Assembly (NCBI RefSeq): GCF_002944405.1
Contig: NZ_CP024307.1
Coordinates: forward strand, 1,074,501-1,138,500
Direction of reading: 5' to 3'
From: Sinorhizobium fredii
GTDB taxonomy: Bacteria > Pseudomonadota > Alphaproteobacteria > Rhizobiales > Rhizobiaceae
DNA length: 64,000 bases
Shown in pieces: positions 26,703-36,841 of the stretch. A program made the position numbers and the translations under genes. Each line of letters starts with the position of its first letter. Position 1 is the stretch's first letter. The notes under the pieces were generated by a model. The model was not told where the DNA came from. It did not search any database and saw only the letters and a list, made by a program, of their open reading frames with translations.

Positions 26703-28096
26703 GCAAAGTCGGCGTTCTGTTCAGGACGACCGCGGTCCGGCTCTCCGCGCTCTATCTCGTCCTCTTCTCCCTTTGCGCCGTCTTCCTCGTCTTCTACGTC
26801 ACCGGCATGTCCGAGCGTCTCCTGCAGCAGCAGACGCGTGAAGGGATTGCCGTCGAGGCGGCCCAGATCGAAGACATCTACGAGCGTGCCGGCGTCAACG
26901 GGCTGCTCCGCTCGCTGGAGCGTCGGGCCCGTCAACCGGGCGCCAACCTCTATGTCATTGCGGGGCCGAGCGGGGAGATCCTTGCCGGCAATGTCGCCGG
27001 CCTCGAGCCGGGCCTGCTCGACAACGAGGGCTGGACATCGGAGCCCTTTCACTACCGGCGTTTCACCGACGAAAGCCGCACCGGCAACCACGTCGCGCTC
27101 GCCCAGGTCCTCATGCTCGACAACGGCCTGCGCATCCTCGTCGGCCGCGATTTGCAGGAACCGGAAAAGTTTCGCGTTCTCGTCCGCCAGGCCCTGGTGG
27201 TGGCGCTCGGCATCATGGGGCTCGGCGCACTGATCATCTGGTTCGGCATTGGTCGCAACGCCTTGAGGCGCATCGACCGGATGTCGGAGGCAAGCACCAA
27301 GATCATGGCCGGAGACCTTTCACAACGGCTGCCGACGAGCGGATCGGGCGATGAATTCGACCGTCTGTCGGAATCGCTGAACGCGATGCTGGGGCGGATC
27401 GAGAAGCTCAACGAGGGCCTGAAACAGGTTTCCGACAATATCGCCCACGACCTCAAGACGCCTCTGACGCGGCTGCGCAACAAGGCCGAAGCGGCGCTTG
27501 CCAGCAAGGAAGGTGGCAACCAGAACGGCGCGCTCGAGGAAATCATCGGCGAATCCGACCAACTGATCCGAACCTTCAATGCATTGCTGATGATTTCGCG
27601 CGTGGAGGCGGGCTCCGCCATCGCTGAGATGAGCGATGTCGCCTTGTCCGGCATCGTCGAGGATTGCGTAGAGCTTTACGAGCCGGTCGCCGAGGAAGCT
27701 GCCCTGCGCCTGGAAGCGGACATCGAGCCGGGCGTCGTTGTTACAGGCAACCGCGAACTGATCGGCCAGGCGCTCGGGAACCTGATCGACAACGCGATCA
27801 AATATGCGGAAGGGGCGGAAAATCCGCTCATCCGGGTCGAGATGAAGAAGAGCGGCGCCAATGTCGCCCTGACGGTCGCCGATCAGGGTCCCGGCGTCCC
27901 GGAAAATATGCGCGGCGAAGTGGTCAAGCGCTTCGTGCGGCTGGACGAGAGCCGCACCAAACCCGGCACCGGTCTCGGCCTTTCGCTTGTCGAGGCGGTG
28001 ATGGAGATGCACCATGGCGCATTGGATCTCTCGGCGACGGAGCCAGATGGAAGGGGCCTGACGGTTCGCATGGTTTTCCCCGCCGGCACGACCTGA
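26699..28096 (+). CDS. HAMP-domain sensor histidine kinase
   Basis: A 465-residue kinase partnered with the regulator upstream. Transmembrane segments lie at about residues 12-35 and 162-182 and enclose a periplasmic sensor domain. A HAMP linker (DRMSEASTKIMAGDLSQRLP) follows. The phospho-acceptor His lies in DNIAHDLKTPLTRLR. The ATP domain contains NLIDNAIKYAEG, DQGPGVP and GTGLGLSLV. The signal is unknown. It is followed after 69 bases by glnE on the same strand. Confidence 0.88.
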   Translation: MSKVGVLFRTTAVRLSALYLVLFSLCAVFLVFYVTGMSERLLQQQTREGIAVEAAQIEDIYERAGVNGLLRSLERRARQPGANLYVIAGPSGEILAGNVAGLEPGLLDNEGWTSEPFHYRRFTDESRTGNHVALAQVLMLDNGLRILVGRDLQEPEKFRVLVRQALVVALGIMGLGALIIWFGIGRNALRRIDRMSEASTKIMAGDLSQRLPTSGSGDEFDRLSESLNAMLGRIEKLNEGLKQVSDNIAHDLKTPLTRLRNKAEAALASKEGGNQNGALEEIIGESDQLIRTFNALLMISRVEAGSAIAEMSDVALSGIVEDCVELYEPVAEEAALRLEADIEPGVVVTGNRELIGQALGNLIDNAIKYAEGAENPLIRVEMKKSGANVALTVADQGPGVPENMRGEVVKRFVRLDESRTKPGTGLGLSLVEAVMEMHHGALDLSATEPDGRGLTVRMVFPAGTT

Positions 28097-28165
28097 TACA
28101 CCGGTCACGGCAATTGCCGGTTGGAGCGATCGACTTCCGACGATCCGAAGGGGAGGAGAAGACCG

Positions 28166-31123
28166 ATGGTGGACGCGACCGAAAAGCGGTTGTCCGATAT
28201 CGAGGTGGTGCCGATCCGCCCGGCGAGCCAGGCCGACGCGAAGGTCGCTCTTTCGGTGCTGAAGGACATAGCGAAGGGAAGCGAGGCCATCGCCAAGCTG
28301 GTGGCGTCCGATACGCCGCTCAAGCACTTGATCCTCGCCGCTTTCGCACTCTCGCCTTTCCTTCGCGATACCGGCGCAAGCAGCCCTGCCATTGTCGAGG
28401 CGCTGCTGAGCGAGAGCTTGCCTGGATTTCTGCGAAGCCGCATCGATGCGGCGCGGCTGGCATGGCAAAGCGGGGCGGCAGGCAAGGCCCTGCCGGACGG
28501 GGAAATCATGGCGCGGCTGCGGCGGGCAAGGCGGGAGGTTGCCTTCGCCGTCGCACTTGCCGATCTCTCGCGGCTGTTTGATGGCCGCGAAACGACGCGC
28601 TGGCTGAGCGAGTTCGCCGGCGCCGCGGTATCGGCGACGATCGATCACCTGCTGCTCGGCGCGCATGAGAGCGGCAAGTTCGTCCTCCCGGATGCCTCGG
28701 CGCCGAGCCTCGGCTCGGGCGTCGTCGTGCTCGGCATGGGCAAGCTCGGGGCGTGCGAGCTCAACTATTCCTCCGACATCGACCTCGTGATCTTCTATGA
28801 TCCGCAGTCCGGCATCCTCGTCAGCCGCGATGAGGCGACGGAGGTCTTCGCGCGGCTCTTGCGAAGGCTGATCCGCATCCTGCAGGAGCGGACCGGCGAC
28901 GGCTACGTGTTCCGCACGGACCTCCGGCTTCGGCCCGATCCCGGCTCGACGCCGCTCGCAATCCCCGTCGAGGCGGCGATGCTTTATTATGAGAGCAGGG
29001 GGCAGAACTGGGAGCGGGCTGCTTTTATCAAGGCGCGCCCGATCGCCGGCGACCTTCCGGCCGGCGAGCGTTTCCTCAAGGAACTGACGCCCTTCGTCTT
29101 CCGGAAGTACCTGGATTATGCGGCGATCGCCGACATTCACTCGATCAAGCGTCAGATCCACGCGCACAAGGGCCACGGCGAGATCGCCGTGAAGGGCCAC
29201 AACGTCAAGCTTGGCCGCGGCGGCATCCGCGAGATCGAGTTTTTCGTGCAGACCCAGCAACTGATTGCCGGCGGCCGGACGCCTGCGCTGCGGCTGCGCG
29301 AAACCGAGGCGATGCTGCATGTGCTGGCCGAGGCCGGCTGGATCGATCGCGCCACGGCGCATGAACTGATCGATGCCTATTGGTTCCTTCGTGACGTCGA
29401 GCACCGGATCCAGATGGTGCATGACGAGCAGACCCATCTGGTGCCCGAGAGCGAGGCGGAACTGAGGCGCATCGCGTCGATGCTCGGCTTCGAAGATACG
29501 GCGTCCTTCTCCAGGGAGTTTTCCCGGGTGCTGCGGACGGTCGAGCGACGCTACGCCCAGCTTTTCGAACAGGAAGCGAGACTCTCTGCAGAGACCGGCA
29601 ATCTGGTCTTCACCGGTCAGCAGGATGACCCGGACACGCTCAAAACGCTGAAACGGCTGGGTTTCCAGCGTCCTTCCGACATCGCCCGTATTATTCGCAC
29701 CTGGCACTACGGGCGCTATCGGGCGACCCAATCGGTCGAGGCACGCGAACGCCTGACGGAATTGACGCCGGAGCTTCTGCGCGTCTTCGGCGAGAGCCGG
29801 CGCGCCGATGAGGCATTGCTGCGCTTCGACCAGTTCCTCTCCGGCCTCCCTGCCGGCATCCAGCTTTTCTCGCTGCTCGGCAGTAATCCGGGCCTGTTGT
29901 CGCTGATCGTCAATATCATGTCCTCGGCGCCGCGCCTGGCGGATATCATCGCCGCCAGGCCCCATGTCTTCGACGGCATGCTGGACCCGGGCCTGCTCGC
30001 CGAACTGCCGACGCGAGATTATCTGGCACCGCGGATCGCCAGCTTCGTCGCCGGCGCCCACCACTACGAAGAGGTGCTGGACCGCCTGCGCATCATCGCC
30101 GCCGAGCAGCGCTTTCTGATCGGCATCCGGTTGCTGACCGGCACGATCTCCGGCCTGCAGGCGGGCAGGGCCTTCACCGATCTTGCCGACCTGATCATCG
30201 CCGCTGCGCTGGAGGCGGTTCTGGCAGAGGTTCGCTCCGCCCACGGCGATTTCCCGGGTGGCCGGGTCGCCGTCGTCGGCATGGGAAAGCTCGGCAGCCA
30301 CGAGTTGACTGCCGGTTCCGACGTCGACCTCATCCTGCTCTATGACTATGACGCCAACGCCTACCAATCCGAGGGCGCCAAGCCGCTCGACCCGGCACGC
30401 TATTTCACGCGCCTGACGCAGCGGCTGATCGCGGCTCTTTCAGCCCCGACCGCCGAGGGCGTCCTCTACAATGTCGACATGCGGCTGAGGCCCTCGGGCA
30501 ACAAGGGCCCGGTTGCGACCCGCATTACCGCCTTTGCCAAATATCAGCGTGAGGAGGCCTGGACCTGGGAACATCTGGCGCTGACCCGCGCCCGATGCAT
30601 CTGCGGCGACAAAAGCCTGATCGGCGAAGCGGAGGCGATCTTCGCCGAGGTCCTGTCGCAGAAGCGAGATATCGCCAAGATCCGCAAGGACGTCGAGGAG
30701 ATGCGCGATCTCATCGACAAGGAAAAGCCGCCGAACGACATCTGGGACTTCAAGCTCATCCCCGGCGGCCTCGTCGATATCGAATTCATTGCGCAATATT
30801 TGGCGCTTGTGGCGCCGGCAAAGGGCGAGCTACCGCCGCCTGCCGGAACGCAGACGATGGAGGCGCTGAAGGGGCTCGGCGCCGCCCTGATGGATGCAAA
30901 CGATCTCGACATGGCCGTCGAGGCGCTGGCGCTCTTTACCGAGGTCTCGCAGATCGTGCGGCTCTGTATCGACGGCGATTTCGACCCCAAGGACGCCCCC
31001 GCCGGCCTTGTCGATCTCGTTTGCCGGGCAGGCGATTACCCGGACCTCAAGCATCTCGAGGCTGACATACGCCGCTTTTCCAAGGCGGTGCGCGGCATCT
31101 TCCAGTCGGTCCTTGCGGGCTGA
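28166..31123 (+). CDS. glnE: Bifunctional glutamine synthetase adenylyltransferase/adenylyl-removing enzyme
   Basis: A 985-residue enzyme that adenylylates and deadenylylates glutamine synthetase in response to PII protein and glutamine. Two homologous nucleotidyltransferase domains are visible. One near residues 190-240 has VVLGMGKLGACELNYSSDID. One near 700-750 has VAVVGMGKLGSHELTAGSDV. Each carries the paired Asp metal ligands. The first is the deadenylylase and the second the adenylylase in the family. The ATG at 28166 follows GGGGAGGAG and is preferred to the in-frame TTG at 28121. It converges with the pleC-like gene, 20 bases away. Confidence 0.96.
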   Translation: MVDATEKRLSDIEVVPIRPASQADAKVALSVLKDIAKGSEAIAKLVASDTPLKHLILAAFALSPFLRDTGASSPAIVEALLSESLPGFLRSRIDAARLAWQSGAAGKALPDGEIMARLRRARREVAFAVALADLSRLFDGRETTRWLSEFAGAAVSATIDHLLLGAHESGKFVLPDASAPSLGSGVVVLGMGKLGACELNYSSDIDLVIFYDPQSGILVSRDEATEVFARLLRRLIRILQERTGDGYVFRTDLRLRPDPGSTPLAIPVEAAMLYYESRGQNWERAAFIKARPIAGDLPAGERFLKELTPFVFRKYLDYAAIADIHSIKRQIHAHKGHGEIAVKGHNVKLGRGGIREIEFFVQTQQLIAGGRTPALRLRETEAMLHVLAEAGWIDRATAHELIDAYWFLRDVEHRIQMVHDEQTHLVPESEAELRRIASMLGFEDTASFSREFSRVLRTVERRYAQLFEQEARLSAETGNLVFTGQQDDPDTLKTLKRLGFQRPSDIARIIRTWHYGRYRATQSVEARERLTELTPELLRVFGESRRADEALLRFDQFLSGLPAGIQLFSLLGSNPGLLSLIVNIMSSAPRLADIIAARPHVFDGMLDPGLLAELPTRDYLAPRIASFVAGAHHYEEVLDRLRIIAAEQRFLIGIRLLTGTISGLQAGRAFTDLADLIIAAALEAVLAEVRSAHGDFPGGRVAVVGMGKLGSHELTAGSDVDLILLYDYDANAYQSEGAKPLDPARYFTRLTQRLIAALSAPTAEGVLYNVDMRLRPSGNKGPVATRITAFAKYQREEAWTWEHLALTRARCICGDKSLIGEAEAIFAEVLSQKRDIAKIRKDVEEMRDLIDKEKPPNDIWDFKLIPGGLVDIEFIAQYLALVAPAKGELPPPAGTQTMEALKGLGAALMDANDLDMAVEALALFTEVSQIVRLCIDGDFDPKDAPAGLVDLVCRAGDYPDLKHLEADIRRFSKAVRGIFQSVLAG

Positions 31124-31143
31124 GCCGGCGGCCCCGGCTGGGT

Positions 31144-33471
31144 TCAGGCGAGGTCCGGGATCCGCACGGATATGATCGTGCCGACGTTTTCGGCGGAATG
31201 GATCTTCATCCGTCCCCCGTGCAGGCGCGTGAGCGACCGGGAGATGGCCAGCCCCAAGCCGGAGCCGCCCTTGCTCTTGGCATACTGGCTCTGCACCTGT
31301 TCGAAGGGATGGCCGATCTTTTCCAGCGCGTGCCTCGGAATGCCGATGCCGGAATCGGCGATCGTCAGCGTCACCGCGCCGCGAACCTTGCGGGCCCTGA
31401 GTGAAATGCGGCCACCCTCATTGGTGAACTTGACCGCATTTGATAAAAGGTTGAGGAGCACCTGTTTCATCGCGCGACGATCGGCGAACATCGTCAGGCC
31501 CGAGGACACCTCCTGGACGACGCGGATGTTCTTCTGCTGCGCCGGTATGGTGGTGAAGCGAAGCGTTTCCTCGATCAGCGGCGCAAGATCGATCCTTTCG
31601 CGCGTAATACGCATGTGACCGGCCTCGATCTTCGACATGTCGAGTATGTCGTTGATGACGTTGAGCAGATGTCTGCCGCTTTCATAGATATCGCGGGAAT
31701 ATTCGTGGTACTTCTCCGAGCCGAGCGGCCCGAACATCTGGTTCTGCAGGATCTCGGAAAAGCCGAGAATGGCGTTGAGCGGCGTGCGCAGCTCATGCGA
31801 CATGTTGGCGAGGAACTCGGATTTTGCCCGGTTTGCCGCCTCGGCCCGTTCCTTTTCCGCCTGGTAATTGGCGTTGGCGACGGAAAGCTCCTCCTTCTGC
31901 CGTTCGAGCGTGATGCGCGAGGCCGAAAGATCGCCGATCGTCGCCATCAGCCGCCGCTCGGATTCGCGCAGCCGCACCTGATGCCGCTTGAGCAGCGTGA
32001 TATCGGTGCCGACCGAGACGAGGCCGCCGTCGCGCGTGCGTCGATCGTTGATCTGCAGCCAGCGCTCGTCGGCGAGCTGCACTTCGCTCGTCTGCGAATG
32101 ATTGCTGCGGTCCGGATCGGCGACGCGCCGCTCGATCACCGGTCTCGCCGCGGCCGCGTGCACCACTGCCCGTTCGGTGCCGGGCACGAGGACATGATCC
32201 GGCAGCTGATAGGCCTGCTGATAGTGGGTGTTGCACATGACCAGCCGGTCGTGCTTGTCCCACAGCACGAAGGCTTCCGACGTGCACTCGATGGCATCCG
32301 TCAGGCGCTGGTCGGCTTCCGCATAGCGCTGGGCGAGCCGGTGCTGCTCGGTCACGTCCATGGCGATGCCGATGAGGTGGGTGCGCCCGGAAACCGTGCG
32401 GATGATTTGGGCGCGCGCCCGAAGCCAAACGTAATGGCCATCCGCGTGGCGCATGCGGAACACCTGGTCGATCTGGCGCTCGCTGCCCTTGGCGATCGCC
32501 CGCGCCACCCGGTAGACGCCGCGATCCTCCGGGTGCATCAGCCGGGCCGCGTCGCCGAACGACAAGACGCTGCTGTCGCCGGGCATGCCGAGCATCTCGT
32601 ACATGGAGCGAGACCAGAACAGGCGACGGTTGGCGAGGTCGAAATCCCAAAGTCCGCAGCGGCCGCGCGACAGTGCGGTTTCGACGCGCAGGTTCGATTC
32701 GGCGAATACGGAATCGGCGTCGCGGGCGCGCTTGGCCTGAATATAGTAGGCGTAAAGCACGACGAGCAGGATTGCCGAAATGCCGGCAAACAGCGTGACG
32801 TTCAGCGAGACATCGTCGCGCCAGGCCGCTTCGAACTGGGCGACCGGCGTTGCCGCCAGCACGACACCCGCGGAAGCCGGCACCTGCATCAGGGCGACCA
32901 GATGTTCGACGCCGTCGATGGTCGCCTTCACAGCGCCTTCGCCTTCGCCGAAATATTGCAGCGACGCCACGTCCGGGGCGATCGAGGTAAGCGTGCGGCC
33001 GATGAAATGTGCCCCCGCCTGCGTGCTCGCGAAGATGCGGCCGTCCCGGCGAACCGTCAGTAGGAACATGCCGCTGTCGAGGAGTTCGGCGGGCAGATAT
33101 TCGGCGAGCCGCCGTTCGGCCTCCCATCGCTGCCCCTCGCCGAAGAGCTCCGATCCATCCGCCTGGAACGCCGCCGTCGCCGCGGTCGCCGCCAGGCTGA
33201 CGCTCCGGCGCGAACTGGCCTCCATCCGGGCATGCTCATCCATGATGCCCGACATGCGCGAAATGGCCACGATCAGCAGGAAAGCGATAATGAGGACGGG
33301 AATTGACCGCTTCAGAATGGGCTCGGCCCGGGCGAGCCGACGTGACGCCGGTTCGACAAAGAGCCTCGCCTTGTCGATGAGCTCCCGTTCCAGGCCGAAA
33401 AAGCCCGGAAACTTGAGTCGCAACCGCCCGTCGGCTGCGCCTCCCCGTCGCGCGTCCGCAATCTTTCCCAA
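31144..33471 (-). CDS. pleC: PleC-like membrane PAS sensor histidine kinase/phosphatase
   Basis: A 775-residue kinase. Transmembrane segments lie at about residues 55-75 and 228-248 around a periplasmic domain. At least two PAS domains follow (about 270-390 and 395-510), then a coiled coil. The dimerisation domain has His559 in NMSHELRTPLNAILGFSEI. The ATP domain has LLSNAVKFTNEGG, DSGIGIP and GSGLGLAIS. The DHp region matches the PleC/PdhS group acting on DivK. From memory, S. meliloti pleC lies beside glnE, which agrees. The promoter contains five GANTC sites. Whether it acts mainly as phosphatase cannot be read from sequence. Confidence 0.82.
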   Translation of the reverse strand: MGKIADARRGGAADGRLRLKFPGFFGLERELIDKARLFVEPASRRLARAEPILKRSIPVLIIAFLLIVAISRMSGIMDEHARMEASSRRSVSLAATAATAAFQADGSELFGEGQRWEAERRLAEYLPAELLDSGMFLLTVRRDGRIFASTQAGAHFIGRTLTSIAPDVASLQYFGEGEGAVKATIDGVEHLVALMQVPASAGVVLAATPVAQFEAAWRDDVSLNVTLFAGISAILLVVLYAYYIQAKRARDADSVFAESNLRVETALSRGRCGLWDFDLANRRLFWSRSMYEMLGMPGDSSVLSFGDAARLMHPEDRGVYRVARAIAKGSERQIDQVFRMRHADGHYVWLRARAQIIRTVSGRTHLIGIAMDVTEQHRLAQRYAEADQRLTDAIECTSEAFVLWDKHDRLVMCNTHYQQAYQLPDHVLVPGTERAVVHAAAARPVIERRVADPDRSNHSQTSEVQLADERWLQINDRRTRDGGLVSVGTDITLLKRHQVRLRESERRLMATIGDLSASRITLERQKEELSVANANYQAEKERAEAANRAKSEFLANMSHELRTPLNAILGFSEILQNQMFGPLGSEKYHEYSRDIYESGRHLLNVINDILDMSKIEAGHMRITRERIDLAPLIEETLRFTTIPAQQKNIRVVQEVSSGLTMFADRRAMKQVLLNLLSNAVKFTNEGGRISLRARKVRGAVTLTIADSGIGIPRHALEKIGHPFEQVQSQYAKSKGGSGLGLAISRSLTRLHGGRMKIHSAENVGTIISVRIPDLA

Positions 33472-33805
33472 TTTCTGCCGTCCTCGAGAGCGTCCCGCAT
33501 GTGGATGCGAAGGGACGCTGTGATCCTCTTAAACCGAAGCGTCATCGGAAATCGCGACGCTTTGGTGATTCGGTACGCCGCCCGCCCGAATCTGACTCAA
33601 TGAATCACAGGGCGATTCGCCTTGTCTAGAGGCGCAGGTAAAGATTTGTTAACCAATTTTCATCGTTGGAAAGTCATAGCGCCTGGGACGCCGAATGTCT
33701 TATCCGACGCTCAGAAGTCGCCGTAGCCCTTTGAATTGAGGCTCTTTCCTCGAATCGGCCCGGCTTAGGAGAGGTGCAGTAGGCCCGGCCGAGGCCGCGG
33801 CGATA
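33472..33805 (-). promoter_or_regulatory. pleC promoter region with five clustered GANTC sites
   Basis: No gene is seen in these 334 bases. GANTC, the CcrM methylation target in alphaproteobacteria, occurs at 33567-33571, 33588-33592, 33594-33598, 33602-33606 and 33614-33618. That is five sites in 52 bases, where roughly one per 256 would be expected at equal base use. A TTAACC half site, as used by CtrA, lies at 33649-33654. The cluster is about 100 to 150 bases before the pleC start. Confidence 0.65.
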
Positions 33806-36466
33806 TCACGCCACGCTGCCGTCGCTCAGCATCCGGTCGACGATGTCGCTGACATCGACGGAAAGATTGGAGGCGCCGGCGATTTCCTTGAGCGCCTCCT
33901 CGGCATGCTTGGCGCGCACCTGCTCCAGCGACCGCCAGGAGCGCATCGATGTCAGGATCCGTGCCGCAAGTTGCGGATTGCGGGGATCGATGTCGAGGAT
34001 CTGGCGTGCGAGGAAGCGGTAGCCTTCGCCATCCGCACGGTTGAAGCCCGTCGGGTTGGAGAAGGCGAAGGTGCCTATGAGCGAGCGTACGCGGTTCGGG
34101 TTGCTCGGGGTGAAGTGCGGATCGGACATCAGCGCCTTGACCCGCTCGAGCGTCGAGGCGCCGGGGATCGTCGCCTGGATGGCGAACCATTTGTCGATCA
34201 CCAGCGCATTGTTCGCGAAGCGGTTCTTGAACGTGGTGAGCGCATCGAGCGTTTCTTGCGCATCCGGAAAACGGTGGGCGAGCAGCGTCAGCGCCTGGCT
34301 GAGATCTGTCATGTTGTTGGCGGAACGGAACGCGCTCACGGCCTTCTCCGGCTGATCGTCCCCATAGACGAGATAGGAGAGGGCGGCGTTGCGCAGCGCC
34401 CGCCGGCCGGCGCTCGCTGCGTCGGGCCGGAACGGGCCGGAAAGTGCCATCTCGCCGAGCAATCGCGTGAAAATCTCGTTGCCGGATGCGGCGACGGCGG
34501 AAAGGATCGCCTGGCGACCCTCCTGGATAGCGTCCGGATCGTTGTCGCGGCCGATCTCCCGGGCGATGTCGGCTTCGCTCGGCAGCGACAGGACCTGTGC
34601 GCGGAATGCCGGCTCCAGCCCTTCGTCACCCGCCGCGGCCAGCAGCCCGCCGATGAGGGCGGTATCGGAGGCGATCGGCTGGCCGTTTCGCGCCTGCGCC
34701 GCTGCTTTGGCCAGATTGTCGAGCGCCATGGCATTCAGCGCCTGCCACCGGGCGAAGAGGTCGACCTCGTGGCGTGCGATGAGGGCGCGGTCCTTCGCGC
34801 TCTGCTCGATGTGCAGGTTTACCGGCGCAGAGAAGCCGCGATTGAAGGACGGCACGGGCCGGGTCGGAATGCCGGCGAAGACGACGGTCTGCTTGCGCTC
34901 CGTCAGATGCAAGACGTCGCCAGTGACATCGGCGCCGGAGACGGCTGCAGGCTTAGCCTCGCTGCCGTCTTCAAGCAGGAGCCCAACGCGAAGTGGGATA
35001 TGCATCGGCTTCTTGGCGCTTTGACCCGGTGTCGCAGGCACCGCCTGTTCGAGCGACAGGGTGTAGATCTGCTTCGCCGCGTCATAGGAACCGGAGGCGG
35101 TGATCAGCGGCGTTCCCGCCTGATGATACCAGAGCGAAAACTGGGTGAGATCGCGCCCGCCCGCGGCCTCGAAGCAGGCGATGAAGTCCTCGATCGTCAC
35201 TGCCTGGCCGTCATGGCGGTCGAAATAGAGGTCCATGCCCTTCTTGAAGAGGTCGCGTCCGAGAAGGGTCGCAATCATGCGCGTGACCTCGGAGCCCTTC
35301 TCATAGACGGTCGTCGTGTAGAAATTGTTGATCTCGCGATATTGCGTCGGGCGCACCGGATGGGCGAGCGGGCCGGCATCCTCGGGAAACTGTTCGGACT
35401 TCAGGTGTCGCACCTCGGCAATGCGCTTGACGGCGCGCGAGCGCATGTCGGCCGAAAACTCGTGATCGCGATAGACCGTCAGCCCTTCCTTCAGGCAGAG
35501 CTGAAACCAGTCGCGGCAGGTAATGCGGTTGCCCGTCCAGTTGTGAAAATATTCGTGGGCGATGATCGCCTCGATATTGGCGTAGTCCGTGTCGGTCGCC
35601 GTTTCCGGATCGGCGAGGACGTATTTGTCGTTGAAGACGTTGAGCCCCTTGTTCTCCATGGCGCCCATGTTGAAGTCGGAGACGGCGACGATCATGAAGA
35701 TGTCGAGGTCGTACTCGCGGCCGAAGACCTCCTCGTCCCATTTCATCGAGCGCTTGAGGGCGTCCATCGCGTAAGCCGCGCGCGGCTCCTTGCCGTGCTC
35801 GACATAAATCATCAACGCCACTTCGCGGCCGGATGCCGTCGTGAACTTGTCCTCGACCACGCCGAGATCGCCGGCGACGAGCGCGAAGAGATAGCTCGGC
35901 TTCGGATGCGGATCGAACCAGGCGGCGAAGTGACGTCCGTCACCCAGGTCGGCGCCGCCGAGATAGTTGCCGTTCGAAAGGAGAAGGGGGGCGGTCGTCT
36001 TGTCGGCGATGATGTTGACCGTATAGACGGCGAGCACGTCGGGCCGGTCGGGGAAATAGGTGATGCGGCGGAAGCCTTCCGCCTCGCACTGCGTGCAGTA
36101 GACGTTGTTGGTGCGGTAAAGACCCATCAGCTTCGTGTTCGTCTCCGGAGACAAGAGCGTCGTCACGGTGATTTCGAAGGGGGCGGTCTCGGGCAGGCCG
36201 CGGATCGTCAGCGTGTCGCCGGCCACATCGTAGAGCGTCGCCGGGACTTCTTCCTGGTCGAGCAACAGGCCGGTCATGGTCAGTTCGTCGCCGTCGAGGA
36301 CCAGCGGGGCGGAAGCGTCGACGCCTTCGCGTCGGTGGAAGATGAGCCGCGCCTCTACCTTCGTCTCCTTGGGGTCAAGTTCGAAGGTCAGGTCCACTCT
36401 TTCGAGAACGAAGTCGGTCGGCCGGTAGTCTTCCAGATGAATGATCTGGCCAGTATTTGTCCGCAT
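33806..36466 (-). CDS. pepN: Aminopeptidase N (M1 zinc metalloprotease)
   Basis: An 886-residue cytoplasmic aminopeptidase of the M1 family, usual length for the Gram-negative PepN type. The exopeptidase motif GAMEN is at 268-272. The zinc site uses His304 and His308 in HEYFHNW and Glu327 in LKEGLTVYRD. The substrate-cleft region and the helical C-terminal domain are intact. It trims N-terminal residues from peptides during protein turnover. It stands alone and begins at an ATG with the typical start MRTNTGQIIHLEDY. A long antisense frame is a shadow. Confidence 0.96.
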   Translation of the reverse strand: MRTNTGQIIHLEDYRPTDFVLERVDLTFELDPKETKVEARLIFHRREGVDASAPLVLDGDELTMTGLLLDQEEVPATLYDVAGDTLTIRGLPETAPFEITVTTLLSPETNTKLMGLYRTNNVYCTQCEAEGFRRITYFPDRPDVLAVYTVNIIADKTTAPLLLSNGNYLGGADLGDGRHFAAWFDPHPKPSYLFALVAGDLGVVEDKFTTASGREVALMIYVEHGKEPRAAYAMDALKRSMKWDEEVFGREYDLDIFMIVAVSDFNMGAMENKGLNVFNDKYVLADPETATDTDYANIEAIIAHEYFHNWTGNRITCRDWFQLCLKEGLTVYRDHEFSADMRSRAVKRIAEVRHLKSEQFPEDAGPLAHPVRPTQYREINNFYTTTVYEKGSEVTRMIATLLGRDLFKKGMDLYFDRHDGQAVTIEDFIACFEAAGGRDLTQFSLWYHQAGTPLITASGSYDAAKQIYTLSLEQAVPATPGQSAKKPMHIPLRVGLLLEDGSEAKPAAVSGADVTGDVLHLTERKQTVVFAGIPTRPVPSFNRGFSAPVNLHIEQSAKDRALIARHEVDLFARWQALNAMALDNLAKAAAQARNGQPIASDTALIGGLLAAAGDEGLEPAFRAQVLSLPSEADIAREIGRDNDPDAIQEGRQAILSAVAASGNEIFTRLLGEMALSGPFRPDAASAGRRALRNAALSYLVYGDDQPEKAVSAFRSANNMTDLSQALTLLAHRFPDAQETLDALTTFKNRFANNALVIDKWFAIQATIPGASTLERVKALMSDPHFTPSNPNRVRSLIGTFAFSNPTGFNRADGEGYRFLARQILDIDPRNPQLAARILTSMRSWRSLEQVRAKHAEEALKEIAGASNLSVDVSDIVDRMLSDGSVA

Positions 36467-36841
36467 GGTCAGTCCCGCTTGCGCCTTCCGTTCCTAAGTT
36501 AGAGGGCGCCTGTGATGGTGAAAAGGCCAAGAGGCGAGATTTTGTGCTTGCAATGCCGTCGACCGCACTTCGGAAGCAAACACGTTTGATTCCCCGCCCC
36601 GATCGCAGGTTTAACGAAACGGCACTAACAAGAACTAAATCCCACAAGATTTTTTCGCGTTCGCTAAAGCATAGGACGAAGCAGTGCGGGAGCGCGAAAG
36701 CCATCACGAAAATGCCGCGCCCATCAAGAAAATTGATCCAACATGCCGCGCCGTGCAGCTAGAGTGGTGCCATCCTCCCGCGGTCTGCGCCGTGTCCGTC
36801 CTTCCCGCCCGGTCCGCCGGATGACATCTCGAAACGCCCTC
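36467..36841. other. Divergent intergenic region pepN / EamA transporter
   Basis: I see no gene in these 375 bases. The stretch 36590-36680 is AT-richer and carries likely promoter sequence for one or both genes. Open frames crossing it lack ribosome-binding sites. In-frame upstream starts of the transporter at 36743 and 36821 would place part of this stretch in its coding region, but the resulting extension is Arg/Pro-rich and unlike a transporter N-terminus. Confidence 0.35.

Noticed and set aside
27320..30367. Open frame of 1015 codons on the minus strand
   Set aside because: It is antisense to the kinase and glnE genes and contains no recognisable domain.
31123..31139. Short hairpin AGCCGG/CCGGCT between glnE and pleC
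   Set aside because: It has only six pairs and no T run, so it is too weak to call a terminator.
33905..36502. Open frame of 865 codons on the plus strand
   Set aside because: It is antisense to pepN, which has an intact zinc site and full length.
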